From: Marinomonas sp. MED121
GTDB taxonomy: Bacteria > Pseudomonadota > Gammaproteobacteria > Pseudomonadales > Marinomonadaceae
Length of the DNA stretch: 64,000 nucleotides
Direction: 5' to 3'
Assembly: GCF_000153025.1 (NCBI RefSeq)
Contig: NZ_CH672435.1
Coordinates: 1-64,000 of the forward strand
The notes under the pieces were generated by a model. It was not told the origin of the DNA, searched no databases, and was given only the letters and a program-made list of their open reading frames with translations. The translations under genes and the position numbers were made by a program. Numbering within the stretch: the stretch's first letter is position 1; every line of letters starts with the position of its first letter. Shown here piece after piece: positions 27,445 through 36,436 of the stretch.

Positions 27445-27867
27445 ATGAGCATCAAATATTTACACGCTATGCTGCGAACCTCTCATCCTGAAAAAAGCCA
27501 CGAGTTTTATACTAAAGGCTTAGGCTTAATCAAAACAAAACAATACGATAGTGAAGAAGGCAAGTTTTCGCTTATTTACTATGCGACAGAGCAAGGCGCG
27601 CCAGAGGTTGAATTAACCCATAACTGGGATGATAGACGCTATAGCAATGGCGATAATTTTGGCCACTTAGCCTTTAGCGTGTCAGACATTTATAAAACCT
27701 GCCAAACACTCAGTGATATGGGTGTCATTATTTTGCGCCCACCAAGAGATGGTCATATGGCATTTGTTAAAGACCCCAATGGCATTTCAATCGAGTTGCT
27801 CCAAGAAGGCGATGCTTTGGCGCCTATTGAGCCTTGGCAATCTATGCAAAATACAGGTTCTTGGTAA
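27445..27867 (+). CDS. gloA: Lactoylglutathione lyase (glyoxalase I)
   Basis: Metal-dependent VOC-fold enzyme that isomerises the hemithioacetal of methylglyoxal and glutathione to S-lactoylglutathione. The 140-residue protein begins with KYLHAMLRTSHPEKSHEFYTK form, giving the first metal His, followed by Glu in VELTHNW, His in FGHLAFSV and Glu in ISIELLQ. Length fits the short bacterial GloA (about 135 residues). AAGGAA lies 7 nt before the ATG. It fits functionally with gor in the same window, but the genes are not linked. Confidence 0.9.
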   Translation: MSIKYLHAMLRTSHPEKSHEFYTKGLGLIKTKQYDSEEGKFSLIYYATEQGAPEVELTHNWDDRRYSNGDNFGHLAFSVSDIYKTCQTLSDMGVIILRPPRDGHMAFVKDPNGISIELLQEGDALAPIEPWQSMQNTGSW

Positions 27868-27881
27868 TACCTAGTTCAAAG

Positions 27882-27905
27882 GAGAGTGGCACTTAAGCCA
27901 CTCTC
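27882..27905 (+). terminator. Hairpin after gloA
   Basis: Perfect 9-bp stem (27882-27890 with 27897-27905) with a 6-nt loop, 14 nt after the gloA stop. Only a short T-rich tail follows, so it is a moderate terminator candidate. Confidence 0.55.
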
Positions 27906-28117
27906 TTCTGACATATCTGCTCTTACATAACCCACTTTCAATTACATAAAGTATAAGCTTTTTATCCTTTATCTCTTCCTAGTTACACTTGGTTAACAAA
28001 GAAGTTTGAAATTGTCTTATTTGCTACAAATTTCACATAAAAATCAACGTCAGAATGATTTATGATACAAGTATGATAAATGGGGATTTATCTGCAATTT
28101 TAATAACTTGAGGCTCT

Positions 28118-28732
28118 ATGAGAAAACACCTTCTTGCATTGTTAGCGCTAATTATCTGTTCTCAGATACATGCCGGTTCCCTTTATGGGGACAAGGTTCG
28201 TGCGCGCCTAGCAGATGCAGATAAAGACGGTGTCATTGATGTTAGGGACAAATGTAAAGATACACTTTATGGTACTAATGTTGACCATTATGGTTGCAGC
28301 CAAAAAAGTACCAAACTGCTATCGGTTGAACTTAAAGTTTTGTTCGACACTGGCAAGCATGAGGTGAAACCTGCGTTTTATAGCGAGCTTAGAGAATTAG
28401 CCAGCTTCCTTAAAAAAAATCCAGCCAGTTCTGTCATCATTGAAGGTCATACAGACAATGTTGGTTCAAAAACCAGCAATCAAACCTTGTCATTTCAAAG
28501 AGCGTCAGCCATTGCCGCTGTGATAACGGATAAATTCAAAATTGCCCCTAACAGAGTTCAAGCAAAAGGCTTTGGTGAAACTAGCCCCATTGCAAGCAAT
28601 GAAACCCACTCTGGACGTGAAGCAAATAGAAGGGTCGTGGCAGAAGTATTCTCAAGACAAACAGCCTCACTCAAACGCTGGACCATCTATAGCGTTGATG
28701 AAGAAAACAAAACAGCGCTCACTAAACGATAA
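28118..28732 (+). CDS. OmpA-family outer-membrane/peptidoglycan-binding protein
   Basis: Exported protein of 204 residues. The signal peptide (1-19, ending QIHA) is followed by one calcium-binding type thrombospondin-3-like repeat (DADKDGVIDVRDKC, with a second Cys in YGCS). An OmpA C-terminal domain (about 68-190) binds peptidoglycan through the Asp of EGHTDNVG and the Arg of ANRRV. There is no N-terminal beta-barrel, so it is a short OmpA-like protein, periplasmic or outer-membrane-associated, rather than a porin. It has its own promoter region of about 250 nt and no operon partner. Confidence 0.88.
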   Translation: MRKHLLALLALIICSQIHAGSLYGDKVRARLADADKDGVIDVRDKCKDTLYGTNVDHYGCSQKSTKLLSVELKVLFDTGKHEVKPAFYSELRELASFLKKNPASSVIIEGHTDNVGSKTSNQTLSFQRASAIAAVITDKFKIAPNRVQAKGFGETSPIASNETHSGREANRRVVAEVFSRQTASLKRWTIYSVDEENKTALTKR

Positions 28733-28896
28733 TCCAAAAGGTTTAGCCCTTACAGCACACTCCCCCTCTTCACTTCTGCCAACACAAGACACTTTCATAG
28801 AAAAACGTTCTGATTTAATCTGAAAAGTAATGGGGTTATTGATGCATAACCAATTACTTAAGCGATTCATTTACCTATTTAGCCTCTAATGAAAAC

Positions 28897-28975
28897 AAAA
28901 AAAGAGCCTAAATAAGACGTTCAAAACTAGCTAGCTAACTAATTAAGAAAACCCCATTTGGCTCTTCTAACAACC
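28897..28975 (-). terminator. Possible terminator of the siderophore-uptake operon
   Basis: Inverted repeat AGAGCC(T)AAAT with one bulge closes a long AT-rich loop and, on the minus strand, is followed by seven T. It lies 45-125 nt after the stop of the binding-protein gene. The long loop makes the call uncertain. Confidence 0.45.
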
Positions 28976-29021
28976 TTTACTCGCACAAAAAACTGAGTCT
29001 ATAGCAATATGACTCACTAGA

Positions 29022-29936
29022 TTATTGCTTTTTAAAATCTCTCTCAGCCACATGAGAAAGAAGCAGGTAAGCAGATCCAATGAGTCCGCCCATAGAATCC
29101 CCATATCGACTTCGATTTAAATATAAGAATTGGTCATTTTTAACGGCAAATAAGTTTTTCCATTGGGCCGAATTACGAAAATCTTCTGTATCCTCTCTGC
29201 TGTCTAACATAGGCTCATAAGTGTCGATAATGATATCCGCATCCATATCGCTAATACGTTCTAAGCTATAGTTTATGCCTTGTTTAGCATCCAAATAACC
29301 TTGAGGTCGACCTAAGCCCATATCGGCAATGACTTCGTCTAATCCACCGCGACCAATAAGCTGGAAATTATCTTCATATATCTCCAATGTCGTCACTGTA
29401 ATCTTCTCTGGTTCTGGCACTAGACGCTTAAATTCACTGATGATCCAATCGTATTCTTTTTGCTGATCTTCAAAGCGGTCAGATTTACCCGTCAACTCTG
29501 CGAGCTGGCGCGCCCACTCTTTAATCGTTTTCTTTTTAGTTGGCAGAATAACCACAGGTGCAATTTGATCTAACTTAGCTTTAAACTTACTTTGGAAAGA
29601 AAGACCAACAATTAAATCAGGTTCAAGTACGGCTATCGCCTCTTCGTCCGGTGACTTATGACTACCGACATAGGTTAAACCTTCAGTATTAAAACGGTGT
29701 TGGACACCTCTAAAAATAGGGTCAGACCATAGTCTTTTTCGAGCAACAGAGCCACAAGGTTGAACACCCAGTTCAAATAACTGAATAGTCAAGCTGAAGT
29801 CATGTAATGACACCACACATTCAGGCGCGACTGGCACCTCCACTTTGCCATATTCGTTTTCAAAGGTTTGCACTTCTTTTGCCTGCAAGCTCAGTCCGAC
29901 CAAACCAACACAAACAACCGCTAACTGTTTAAACAT
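29022..29936 (-). CDS. Iron-siderophore ABC transporter, periplasmic binding protein
   Basis: FecB/FhuD-type (class III) binding protein of 304 residues that carries ferric siderophore through the periplasm. The leader FKQLAVVCVGLVGLSLQA is cleaved after Ala19. Two lobes are joined by a long helix, with LEPDLIVGLSFQ, a GRGGLDEVIADMG stretch and NRSRYGD as family-like segments. It is the last gene of the uptake operon after two FecCD permeases and an ATPase. The receptor and NRPS genes next door imply that it recognises the siderophore made here. Confidence 0.9.
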   Translation of the reverse strand: MFKQLAVVCVGLVGLSLQAKEVQTFENEYGKVEVPVAPECVVSLHDFSLTIQLFELGVQPCGSVARKRLWSDPIFRGVQHRFNTEGLTYVGSHKSPDEEAIAVLEPDLIVGLSFQSKFKAKLDQIAPVVILPTKKKTIKEWARQLAELTGKSDRFEDQQKEYDWIISEFKRLVPEPEKITVTTLEIYEDNFQLIGRGGLDEVIADMGLGRPQGYLDAKQGINYSLERISDMDADIIIDTYEPMLDSREDTEDFRNSAQWKNLFAVKNDQFLYLNRSRYGDSMGGLIGSAYLLLSHVAERDFKKQ

Positions 29937-29960
29937 TATTTTCCATCCTATACAAAATAA

Positions 29961-31022
29961 CTACGCTTTGCGTAGACGACTAATTAATACAATAAAATAA
30001 GGTGCGCCGATTAAGACCAAGACAAGCCCAGCAGGCAATTGCAATGGTGCAAACATGCTCCTTCCCAATGAATCCCCTAATACCACTAAACAAGCACCGA
30101 TGACGGCAGACAAAGGAATTAAAGCGCCATGACGGTTAGCACAAAAACGTCGCGCTATATGAGGTGCAATTAAGCCAACAAAGGTTAGCGTCCCTGCTGT
30201 TGCGACAGAGGCAGATGTCAAAGCGACGCATAAAAACAACAAGAAAGGTAAAGCTTTGCGATTATCAACCCCTCTTGAAAAAGCGACCTTATTCCCCAGA
30301 ATTAAAAGGTTAAGCTCTCTAAAGCAAAGCCAAGCTAAGCTGCCTGCTATCAAGAGCCAAAACATCATGACTTTCACCTGTGACCAAGAGGCTTGGTGTA
30401 AACTCCCCCCAAACCACATCAAAGCAGACTCAACAAAATCAATATCGCCATAGGTAATCAGCATTTCTGAAAACGCACTTAACATGGAAGTAATGCCAAC
30501 ACCTATCAGCACTAATCGAATGGGAGAATAACCGCGCAATGACGATAATAGCCAAACACACGAAGCCACAATAAAGCCGCCAATCATGGCAAAGACGGGT
30601 AACAAGAAGATTGGAATGATACCCGGAACAATCACCACAAAAACCAACATGGTGGCACTTGCACCCGCCTCGACCCCAATGAGACCCGGTGACGCCAGTG
30701 CATTGCGCGTGATGGATTGCAAAATCACACCCGCAATTGCAAGTGCAGCGCCACATAAAGCCGCCACCAGCAAACGCGGTAAACGAAACTCCCAAACCAC
30801 ACGTACCAGCTTTTCAGGTGCCAATTCAGGCGCAATAATAATCTGCCAACTTTTTAAAATACTTAATTGATAGCTGCCTATTGCTGCACCCCAAAGCAGG
30901 AGAAATAATAAAAACAAACAGAAAAAAGCTAACCAAAAAACATCACTGGAACGGGCATAAACACCCACATTAGGAAACAGCTTTATTTGAATTGAGCGAG
31001 TAGAAAGCCATATTTTTTTCAC
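29961..31022 (-). CDS. Iron-siderophore ABC transporter permease (FecCD), second
   Basis: Inner-membrane permease of the BtuCD/FecCD family, 353 residues with about nine to ten helices. It shows the typical VWEFRLPRLLVAALCGAALA near the start of the conserved region and FVGLIAPHIARRF near the C-terminal cytoplasmic loop that contacts the ATPase. The start overlaps the stop of the preceding permease by 4 bp (ATGA), indicating translational coupling. Together with the next permease it should form the heterodimeric channel. Confidence 0.92.
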   Translation of the reverse strand: MKKIWLSTRSIQIKLFPNVGVYARSSDVFWLAFFCLFLLFLLLWGAAIGSYQLSILKSWQIIIAPELAPEKLVRVVWEFRLPRLLVAALCGAALAIAGVILQSITRNALASPGLIGVEAGASATMLVFVVIVPGIIPIFLLPVFAMIGGFIVASCVWLLSSLRGYSPIRLVLIGVGITSMLSAFSEMLITYGDIDFVESALMWFGGSLHQASWSQVKVMMFWLLIAGSLAWLCFRELNLLILGNKVAFSRGVDNRKALPFLLFLCVALTSASVATAGTLTFVGLIAPHIARRFCANRHGALIPLSAVIGACLVVLGDSLGRSMFAPLQLPAGLVLVLIGAPYFIVLISRLRKA

Positions 31023-32035
31023 TTCATTCTCCCCAACACAAGCGCAATAAAGACGGGAGAGCCGACAAAAGCCGTGATAATGCCCGTATTAATTTCGTAA
31101 GGACTTAGCACAACTCTTGCGGCAATGTCAGACAAAATGAGTAACAAGGTGCCTATCAATAAGGAATAGATAAACAGCCAAGCATAGCTGTTCCTTACCA
31201 ATAACCTGGCGACATGAGGCACAACCAATCCAACAAAACCAATAGGACCTGCGACAGTCACCACACAACCAGACAAGACGACCACTAAAGCCAATCCACT
31301 GACTTTAAGTAATAAAACATTTACGCCTAAACTTGCTGCGACACGCTCCCCCAAATGAAACGCATTTAGGGAGCGAACAAGGGCAAAACAACCCACCATG
31401 GCACAAATTAAATAGGGGTATACCCAATGCAGTTTTTTAAGGTCAGATGCGCCAATCGCCCCCGTTAACCAATGCCTGACTTTCTCAAGCCCTTGTTGAT
31501 CAATCAGCAATAAAATGGCGGTCATAGCAGAGAACAATGCGGTTACCACGACACCTGCGAGCACCAATCGCTCAGATCCCTGCTCCCAGCCACTTAACAT
31601 CATCACAAGCAGTGCGGCAAAAGCAGCCCCTAAAAAAGCAAAAACAGGGACATATCCTTGACCAAACATAGGGAAAAACAACAAACTAGCTACCACAAAA
31701 AATGCAGCACCACTGTTAATTCCAAGCAACCCTGGGTCAGCTAAAGGATTACTACTGATCGCCTGCATCATTACACCCGCTAAGGCGAGTGACGCCCCCA
31801 CGACCACGGATACAATCAGACGTGCCTGACGACTTTCCCTTATGATTACCTGATCCATATCGGCAGTGTTATAGTCGAACAAGGCATGCCAGACCGTCAT
31901 CCAATCAATCTCTTTTGCCCCCAGACTAAGGTGCAAAAATGCGGCAATAACTAGCGCCAAAAGTAGTAGCACAACACCAGTTACACGAGCAACTGGAAAG
32001 CCACTCATACGATGAGTTTCCACGGTACTACGCAT
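31019..32035 (-). CDS. Iron-siderophore ABC transporter permease (FecCD), first
   Basis: FecCD-type permease of 338 residues with about ten membrane helices. Family segments include RQARLIVSVVVGASLALAG, NPLADPGLLGINSGA, and FVGLVVPHVARLLV near the end. It overlaps the ATPase gene by 8 bp upstream and the second permease by 4 bp downstream, so the operon is tightly packed. It is the partner of the downstream permease in ferric-siderophore import. Confidence 0.92.
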   Translation of the reverse strand: MRSTVETHRMSGFPVARVTGVVLLLLALVIAAFLHLSLGAKEIDWMTVWHALFDYNTADMDQVIIRESRQARLIVSVVVGASLALAGVMMQAISSNPLADPGLLGINSGAAFFVVASLLFFPMFGQGYVPVFAFLGAAFAALLVMMLSGWEQGSERLVLAGVVVTALFSAMTAILLLIDQQGLEKVRHWLTGAIGASDLKKLHWVYPYLICAMVGCFALVRSLNAFHLGERVAASLGVNVLLLKVSGLALVVVLSGCVVTVAGPIGFVGLVVPHVARLLVRNSYAWLFIYSLLIGTLLLILSDIAARVVLSPYEINTGIITAFVGSPVFIALVLGRMK

Positions 32036-32858
32036 AATGCATTTGCTGCCTATTATTCAAATCGGTTGTTTGAGCCAGGTTATCAGGTGATGTCACCACA
32101 GGCAGCGCAATAGGGGTGTCATTGTAAGGATCAGTGATGATATGAGCGTTCAGACCGAATACCGAACTTAAATTTTCTTTAGTAAACACCTCTTTCACTT
32201 TTCCTTGGGTAAAAACTTTGCCTTCTTTCATCATCACAAGATAATCTGAATAGGTCGCTGCCTGATTCAAGTCGTGTAATACCGCAATGATTGTTTTACC
32301 CTTGGATTTAAGGGAAGCAATCAGGTTCATTAATTCAACTTGATGTGCCACATCTAAATAAGTTGTCGGTTCATCTAATAATAAAACTGGCGTATCTTGT
32401 GCGAGCGTCATAGCAATCCAACAACGTTGTTGCTGCCCTCCTGAAAGTTGCTCTAGGGGCAAATCCAAATAATCCCCCACATTGGTCACTTCAATCGCAT
32501 CATTGACTGCTTTTTCGTCGACATCTGACCATTGTTTCCACCAGTTCTGCCAAGGAAAGCGCCCTTGCATAATCAACTCCCTAGCAGTTAAACCAGAAGG
32601 TGTCGTAGTGATTTGTGGTAAGAGAGCAAGTCTTTGAGCGACATCCTTGCGTTTCAACCCTAACAAGTTAGTCTCATTCAAAAAAACATCGCCCTTTGTG
32701 ACCTTTAATAAACCTGAGATAGAATGCAATAAGGTCGTTTTACCGCACCCATTGGCACCCATTAACGTAATAAAGCCACCATCAGGTAGCGTCAGATTAA
32801 TGTTTTTTAAAATCTGTTTATTCTTGTAGCCTGCATTTAGGTTTTCAATAACCAGCAT
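32028..32858 (-). CDS. Iron-siderophore ABC transporter ATPase (FepC/FhuC type)
   Basis: ATPase of 276 residues powering ferric-siderophore import. It contains Walker A GANGCGKT (34-41), signature LSGGQQQR, Walker B VLLLDEPTTYLD and the switch His in AVLHDLNQA. The gene order ATPase, permease, permease, binding protein is a common uptake-operon layout. Its start is 82 nt from the receptor stop, with an intrinsic terminator in between, so expression either escapes that terminator or uses a small promoter in the gap. Confidence 0.94.
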   Translation of the reverse strand: MLVIENLNAGYKNKQILKNINLTLPDGGFITLMGANGCGKTTLLHSISGLLKVTKGDVFLNETNLLGLKRKDVAQRLALLPQITTTPSGLTARELIMQGRFPWQNWWKQWSDVDEKAVNDAIEVTNVGDYLDLPLEQLSGGQQQRCWIAMTLAQDTPVLLLDEPTTYLDVAHQVELMNLIASLKSKGKTIIAVLHDLNQAATYSDYLVMMKEGKVFTQGKVKEVFTKENLSSVFGLNAHIITDPYNDTPIALPVVTSPDNLAQTTDLNNRQQMHYA

Positions 32859-32882
32859 TCAAACGTTCCATTTCATATAAAC

Positions 32883-32915
32883 AAAAAATCAGCGCCACTT
32901 AAAAAGTGGCACTGA
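32883..32915 (-). terminator. Intrinsic terminator of the TonB receptor gene
   Basis: Stem of 12 bp with one mismatch (32889-32900 with 32904-32915), 3-nt loop, followed on the minus strand by six T. It lies 26 nt after the receptor stop and before the ATPase gene, and so could set the ratio of receptor to inner-membrane transporter. Confidence 0.85.
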
Positions 32916-32940
32916 TACGGTATTTCCTAGCTTTTAAATA

Positions 32941-35268
32941 TTAGAAATCTATACGTGCTGTCGCATAAATTGTACGAGGATCACCTTGGCTGATTCGATA
33001 AGTATTACTACCACTGGCAGTATAATAAACTTCATCCGTTAGGTTTTTCACACCGGCATTAAGTCGTAATTGCGTCTCATCAGCTAGAGGCAAGTAATAC
33101 CAAACTGATGCCTCATAAACCGTGTAGCTTGGAAGGCTAAAGGTGTTGGTATCATTACCATAACGCTTACTAACATATTCCGAACCCATTCCAAAACCTA
33201 AGCCAGCTAAGTCACCACCTTTAATTTCGTAAGAACCCCAAAGACGCATTTTATGGTCAGGAATATTGTATGGTGTATTACCATTATCATCACCATCATC
33301 AGATTCAATGATTTCTGCATCCATATAAGAGTATGAAGCCAGTACATTTAAGCCTTCTAAAAATTGCATAGAACCACTTACATCAACACCACTGGTTTCT
33401 GTTTCACCATTAAGAACCGTATTCAAGCTGCCATCAACTGTCGCCACATTTTTACGCTCTAATGCGTATGCGGAAACACTTAAACGAAGCTTGTCATCAA
33501 GCATGCTGGATTTTAAACCCACTTCCACTTGTTTCGCCGTTTCAGGGTCGAAGTCACCGCTATAAACCCCTTCTGTAACAGAAGGGAAGTTAGGCTTGAA
33601 GGATTCTGCATAGGAAGCGTAAACAGAAACGTCATTTGAAACCTCATAGGTAGCACCCAACTGACCACTAATATGGCTATTTGAACTATTAATTTCTACC
33701 GCTTCAGGATCAGAAACCTCTGTGTAGGTCAAACTATTACTGGTTGTGTAATAAGACGTGTAATCACCTTTAATCTTATAATAATCGTAACGAGCACCCG
33801 CCAAGATATTTAAACGATCTGTGACATAGGTTAAGTTCTGAATAGACAAACCAAGCTCATCGGTCGTTGTGTCGCTATTACTAATATCCGTTGTCGTAAG
33901 CTTGGAATTCGAAGCAGAGACTGAATCTGTAATATCGATAATATCCGCATTAATAGCATAAGTTCCACCTCCTATATCAACCAAGGCTATTCCATCCGTC
34001 TCATCTACTTTTTGACTATGATAATTTACCCCGATATAGAGGGTATTATCTAACCCGCCTAACTCATAATCACCCGTTAGGCTATCGGAGAAGAAAGTAT
34101 CACTTAGCTCCATTTCGTTAGAATCAGTTCGACGCAGCAATAAATTATTACTTTGTACTGAGCTTAAATTGATATCTGAGTTATTAGTTAATATATCAGT
34201 TACACTTGAACCCGCAGTAAGCGATGTACCATCACTTAAACCAGCAACTCCACGCGTTTGATAGTCATCAAGCTCTTTTTCGTAATAGCCCACTTTGAAC
34301 TTATTAGTCCAGCCATTATCAAGTTCAAAATCCCAATCAAATTGAAGCAGATCATCTGTTGTGTCACGGATATCATATTCAGAACCCAAAGCTCTTTCAT
34401 AAGGAATATCAGCAATAGAAAGATCACCACTGCCATCGTCCACCATGACTGTACCACGATCAATCGGCAGCTCTTGCTCCGAGTGATTTAAACGTAAGGT
34501 AAAGGTATTTTGATCATCCGGTGTATAAGTTAAAGAAGGCGAAACCGTTAAACTCTTACGCTCTGTGTTGAAAGTGCCATCTTCTGTTGTTACTTCACGA
34601 TAAGTTTCCGTGTCTTCTCCACTAAGGACGATGCGATACTGAGTGGTCTCTGACAAAGAACCTGTACTATCCAATGTCAGCTTTTGTTTTCCATACTCAT
34701 CCGCATCTATTTGAACAGAATGGGCGCTTTCTTCCTGAGGTTTTTTGGTGACCACATTCACAAGACCACCTGGACTCACTTGTCCATGTAAAATCGATGC
34801 AGGCCCAAGAACCACTTCAACACTTTCAATATTAGCAACATCAATATTGTATCGAGTACTCACCGGGCTACCGTCTAAAAACAGGTATTCATTTCCCATA
34901 CCTCGAATATTGACTTCTGTTTCCGCGCCACCAAAACCATCAGAGCGAGTAACCGCCGCAGAGTTCGACAATACATCATTAAGGTCTTTGGCGTTTTGAT
35001 CTAAGATTAATTGTTCAGGAATAACTTGAATGGTACGAGGCACGTCATCAATGTCAGTCACAAATCCAGTCGCAGACTCAGCTTCATCAAACTCATAGCG
35101 ACTCAGTTTCGTGCCTTCAACCACGATAGGGGTTAATTCAACATTTACGTCTTCAGTATTCTCTTCCGCCATTGCCAAAGGAACAGTAAACAAAGATAAA
35201 ATAGATGCTCGCATTACATTACGTTGCACTTCACGACCAATTAAACGAGCCAAAACCGTTCTCTTCAT
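32941..35268 (-). CDS. TonB-dependent siderophore receptor
   Basis: Outer-membrane receptor of 775 residues. A leader of about 34 residues (ending PLAMA) is followed by the plug domain (about 65-180, with DVPRTIQVIPEQLI, EVNIRGMGNEYLFLDG and SPGGLVNVVTKKP). A 22-strand barrel then ends in the aromatic TARIDF that directs barrel assembly. There is no N-terminal STN signalling domain, so it is a plain receptor without sigma/anti-sigma coupling. AAGGA lies 8 nt before the ATG. A Fur-box-like sequence 71 nt upstream fits iron control. Substrate is inferred to be the peptide siderophore encoded alongside. Confidence 0.94.
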   Translation of the reverse strand: MKRTVLARLIGREVQRNVMRASILSLFTVPLAMAEENTEDVNVELTPIVVEGTKLSRYEFDEAESATGFVTDIDDVPRTIQVIPEQLILDQNAKDLNDVLSNSAAVTRSDGFGGAETEVNIRGMGNEYLFLDGSPVSTRYNIDVANIESVEVVLGPASILHGQVSPGGLVNVVTKKPQEESAHSVQIDADEYGKQKLTLDSTGSLSETTQYRIVLSGEDTETYREVTTEDGTFNTERKSLTVSPSLTYTPDDQNTFTLRLNHSEQELPIDRGTVMVDDGSGDLSIADIPYERALGSEYDIRDTTDDLLQFDWDFELDNGWTNKFKVGYYEKELDDYQTRGVAGLSDGTSLTAGSSVTDILTNNSDINLSSVQSNNLLLRRTDSNEMELSDTFFSDSLTGDYELGGLDNTLYIGVNYHSQKVDETDGIALVDIGGGTYAINADIIDITDSVSASNSKLTTTDISNSDTTTDELGLSIQNLTYVTDRLNILAGARYDYYKIKGDYTSYYTTSNSLTYTEVSDPEAVEINSSNSHISGQLGATYEVSNDVSVYASYAESFKPNFPSVTEGVYSGDFDPETAKQVEVGLKSSMLDDKLRLSVSAYALERKNVATVDGSLNTVLNGETETSGVDVSGSMQFLEGLNVLASYSYMDAEIIESDDGDDNGNTPYNIPDHKMRLWGSYEIKGGDLAGLGFGMGSEYVSKRYGNDTNTFSLPSYTVYEASVWYYLPLADETQLRLNAGVKNLTDEVYYTASGSNTYRISQGDPRTIYATARIDF

Positions 35269-35338
35269 GAACTAATTCCTTCAATAAATATGTGTAAGAG
35301 TTATAGAAAATTTTAATGTAATTCATTATTTACAATAA

Positions 35339-35353
35339 TGGGAATTATTATCA
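35339..35353. promoter_or_regulatory. Fur-box-like inverted repeat
   Basis: The 7-1-7 element TGGGAAT-T-ATTATCA has one perfect half-site (ATTATCA) and 5 of 7 positions in the other against the Fur consensus. It lies between the divergent receptor and type II thioesterase genes, 71 nt from the receptor start, and could repress both under iron-replete conditions. Confidence 0.65.
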
Positions 35354-35551
35354 TTTCGCTCACCATTGTCAACAACAATTAAGTTATTGTCTTTGTTAAT
35401 TTTTATATAGACAATATAAGGCCTCAGGGACAAACCACCCCAAAAGTGAATAACAAACCATAAAGTGAATAAATTAGGGCTCATTTTGACAATGAGTAAA
35501 GAAATGAAATCACAAAACTTAAAAGTCTCGATCTAGGAGCAATAGCGTAAA

Positions 35552-36298
35552 ATGCAAAAACACACGTCTGTTTTTCCAATCAATACACAGATACAAAACA
35601 CTCTCCCCACTTTGTTTTGTTTACCGAGTGCAGGCGGGTCTGCTGCCATGTACCGTGAATGGCAACAGCACCTTAACAATATTCAAGTAATCCCAGTAGA
35701 ATACCCAGGCAGAGGCGCTCGATTTACCGAAGCATTTGCTGAAGACATAAAATCCCTAGCGTTGGAGATTGCAGATACGATAGTGCAAAGCCAAATGACT
35801 CATTTCAGTATCTTTGGTCATAGCCTTGGTGCACTCATCAGCTGGGAAGTCACCCTTGAGCTAAAAAAGCGAAACCACCCTCTCCCTCAACACCTTTGGG
35901 TCTCAGCAAGAAAAGCGCCTCACTTTAAACCTTCAACTGAACGCAGAAGTGACTTAGATGACTCACGTTTACTGGCCTTATTAAAAGAGATGGGGGGCAC
36001 TCCCGAGGCGTTCTTAAACAACATTGAGTTTCAAGCATTACTGCTACCCATTATTCGCGCAGACTTTAAGCTGCATGATGATTACGTGTTTCAGCAGGAG
36101 CATAAAGAGCGCCCTATGCTAGCTGTTCCTATCACTGCATTAGGCGGGCAAGAAGATACGCAAGTCGCTTATGACACCTTATCAGAATGGTGCCTTTACT
36201 CGGATTTGTCGTTTGAACAATTTGAATTTCAAGGGGGGCATTTTTATTTGCAAGACGCATCATTTTTAGACTGGTTTAAGAATAAGCTCGCGCTTTGA
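35552..36298 (+). CDS. Type II thioesterase of the NRPS cluster
   Basis: Free-standing alpha/beta hydrolase of 248 residues that removes wrong acyl groups from NRPS carrier domains. The catalytic triad can be placed at Ser91 in GHSLGA, Asp202 in GGQEDTQV and His230 in GGHFYLQ. LPSAGGSAAMYREWQ and PVEYPGRGAR are typical type II TE stretches. The ATG has AGGAG about 13 nt upstream. It is divergent from the receptor gene and convergent with the NRPS operon, so it is transcribed separately and probably from the shared Fur-controlled region. Confidence 0.93.
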   Translation: MQKHTSVFPINTQIQNTLPTLFCLPSAGGSAAMYREWQQHLNNIQVIPVEYPGRGARFTEAFAEDIKSLALEIADTIVQSQMTHFSIFGHSLGALISWEVTLELKKRNHPLPQHLWVSARKAPHFKPSTERRSDLDDSRLLALLKEMGGTPEAFLNNIEFQALLLPIIRADFKLHDDYVFQQEHKERPMLAVPITALGGQEDTQVAYDTLSEWCLYSDLSFEQFEFQGGHFYLQDASFLDWFKNKLAL

Positions 36299-36377
36299 TT
36301 TTTCTTTGATAAGAAAATGACCTTAATCGCTCAGAAGAATAGCCACTAATTAACACGTTTTTGAAAAGAAAAATCTT

Positions 36378-36406
36378 GATGCACCCTAAGCTCTTTAGCG
36401 TGCATC
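36378..36406 (-). terminator. Possible terminator of the NRPS operon
   Basis: Hairpin with an 11-bp stem containing one C-C mismatch and a 5-nt loop, followed on the minus strand by a T-rich tract. It lies about 30 nt after the nitroreductase stop. Confidence 0.55.
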
Positions 36407-36436
36407 ATAGACATTAAACAGAAAGAGCAAGAAAAT

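Noticed and set aside
28542..28823. Frame of 93 codons overlapping the 3' end of the OmpA-like gene
   Set aside because: Most of it overlaps the conserved OmpA C-terminal domain in another frame and the remainder is intergenic; no start signal.
30439..30795. Frame of 118 codons on the minus strand within a FecCD permease gene
   Set aside because: Same-strand alternative frame of a clear membrane protein; composition (Cys/Trp/His-rich) is typical of a frame shadow.
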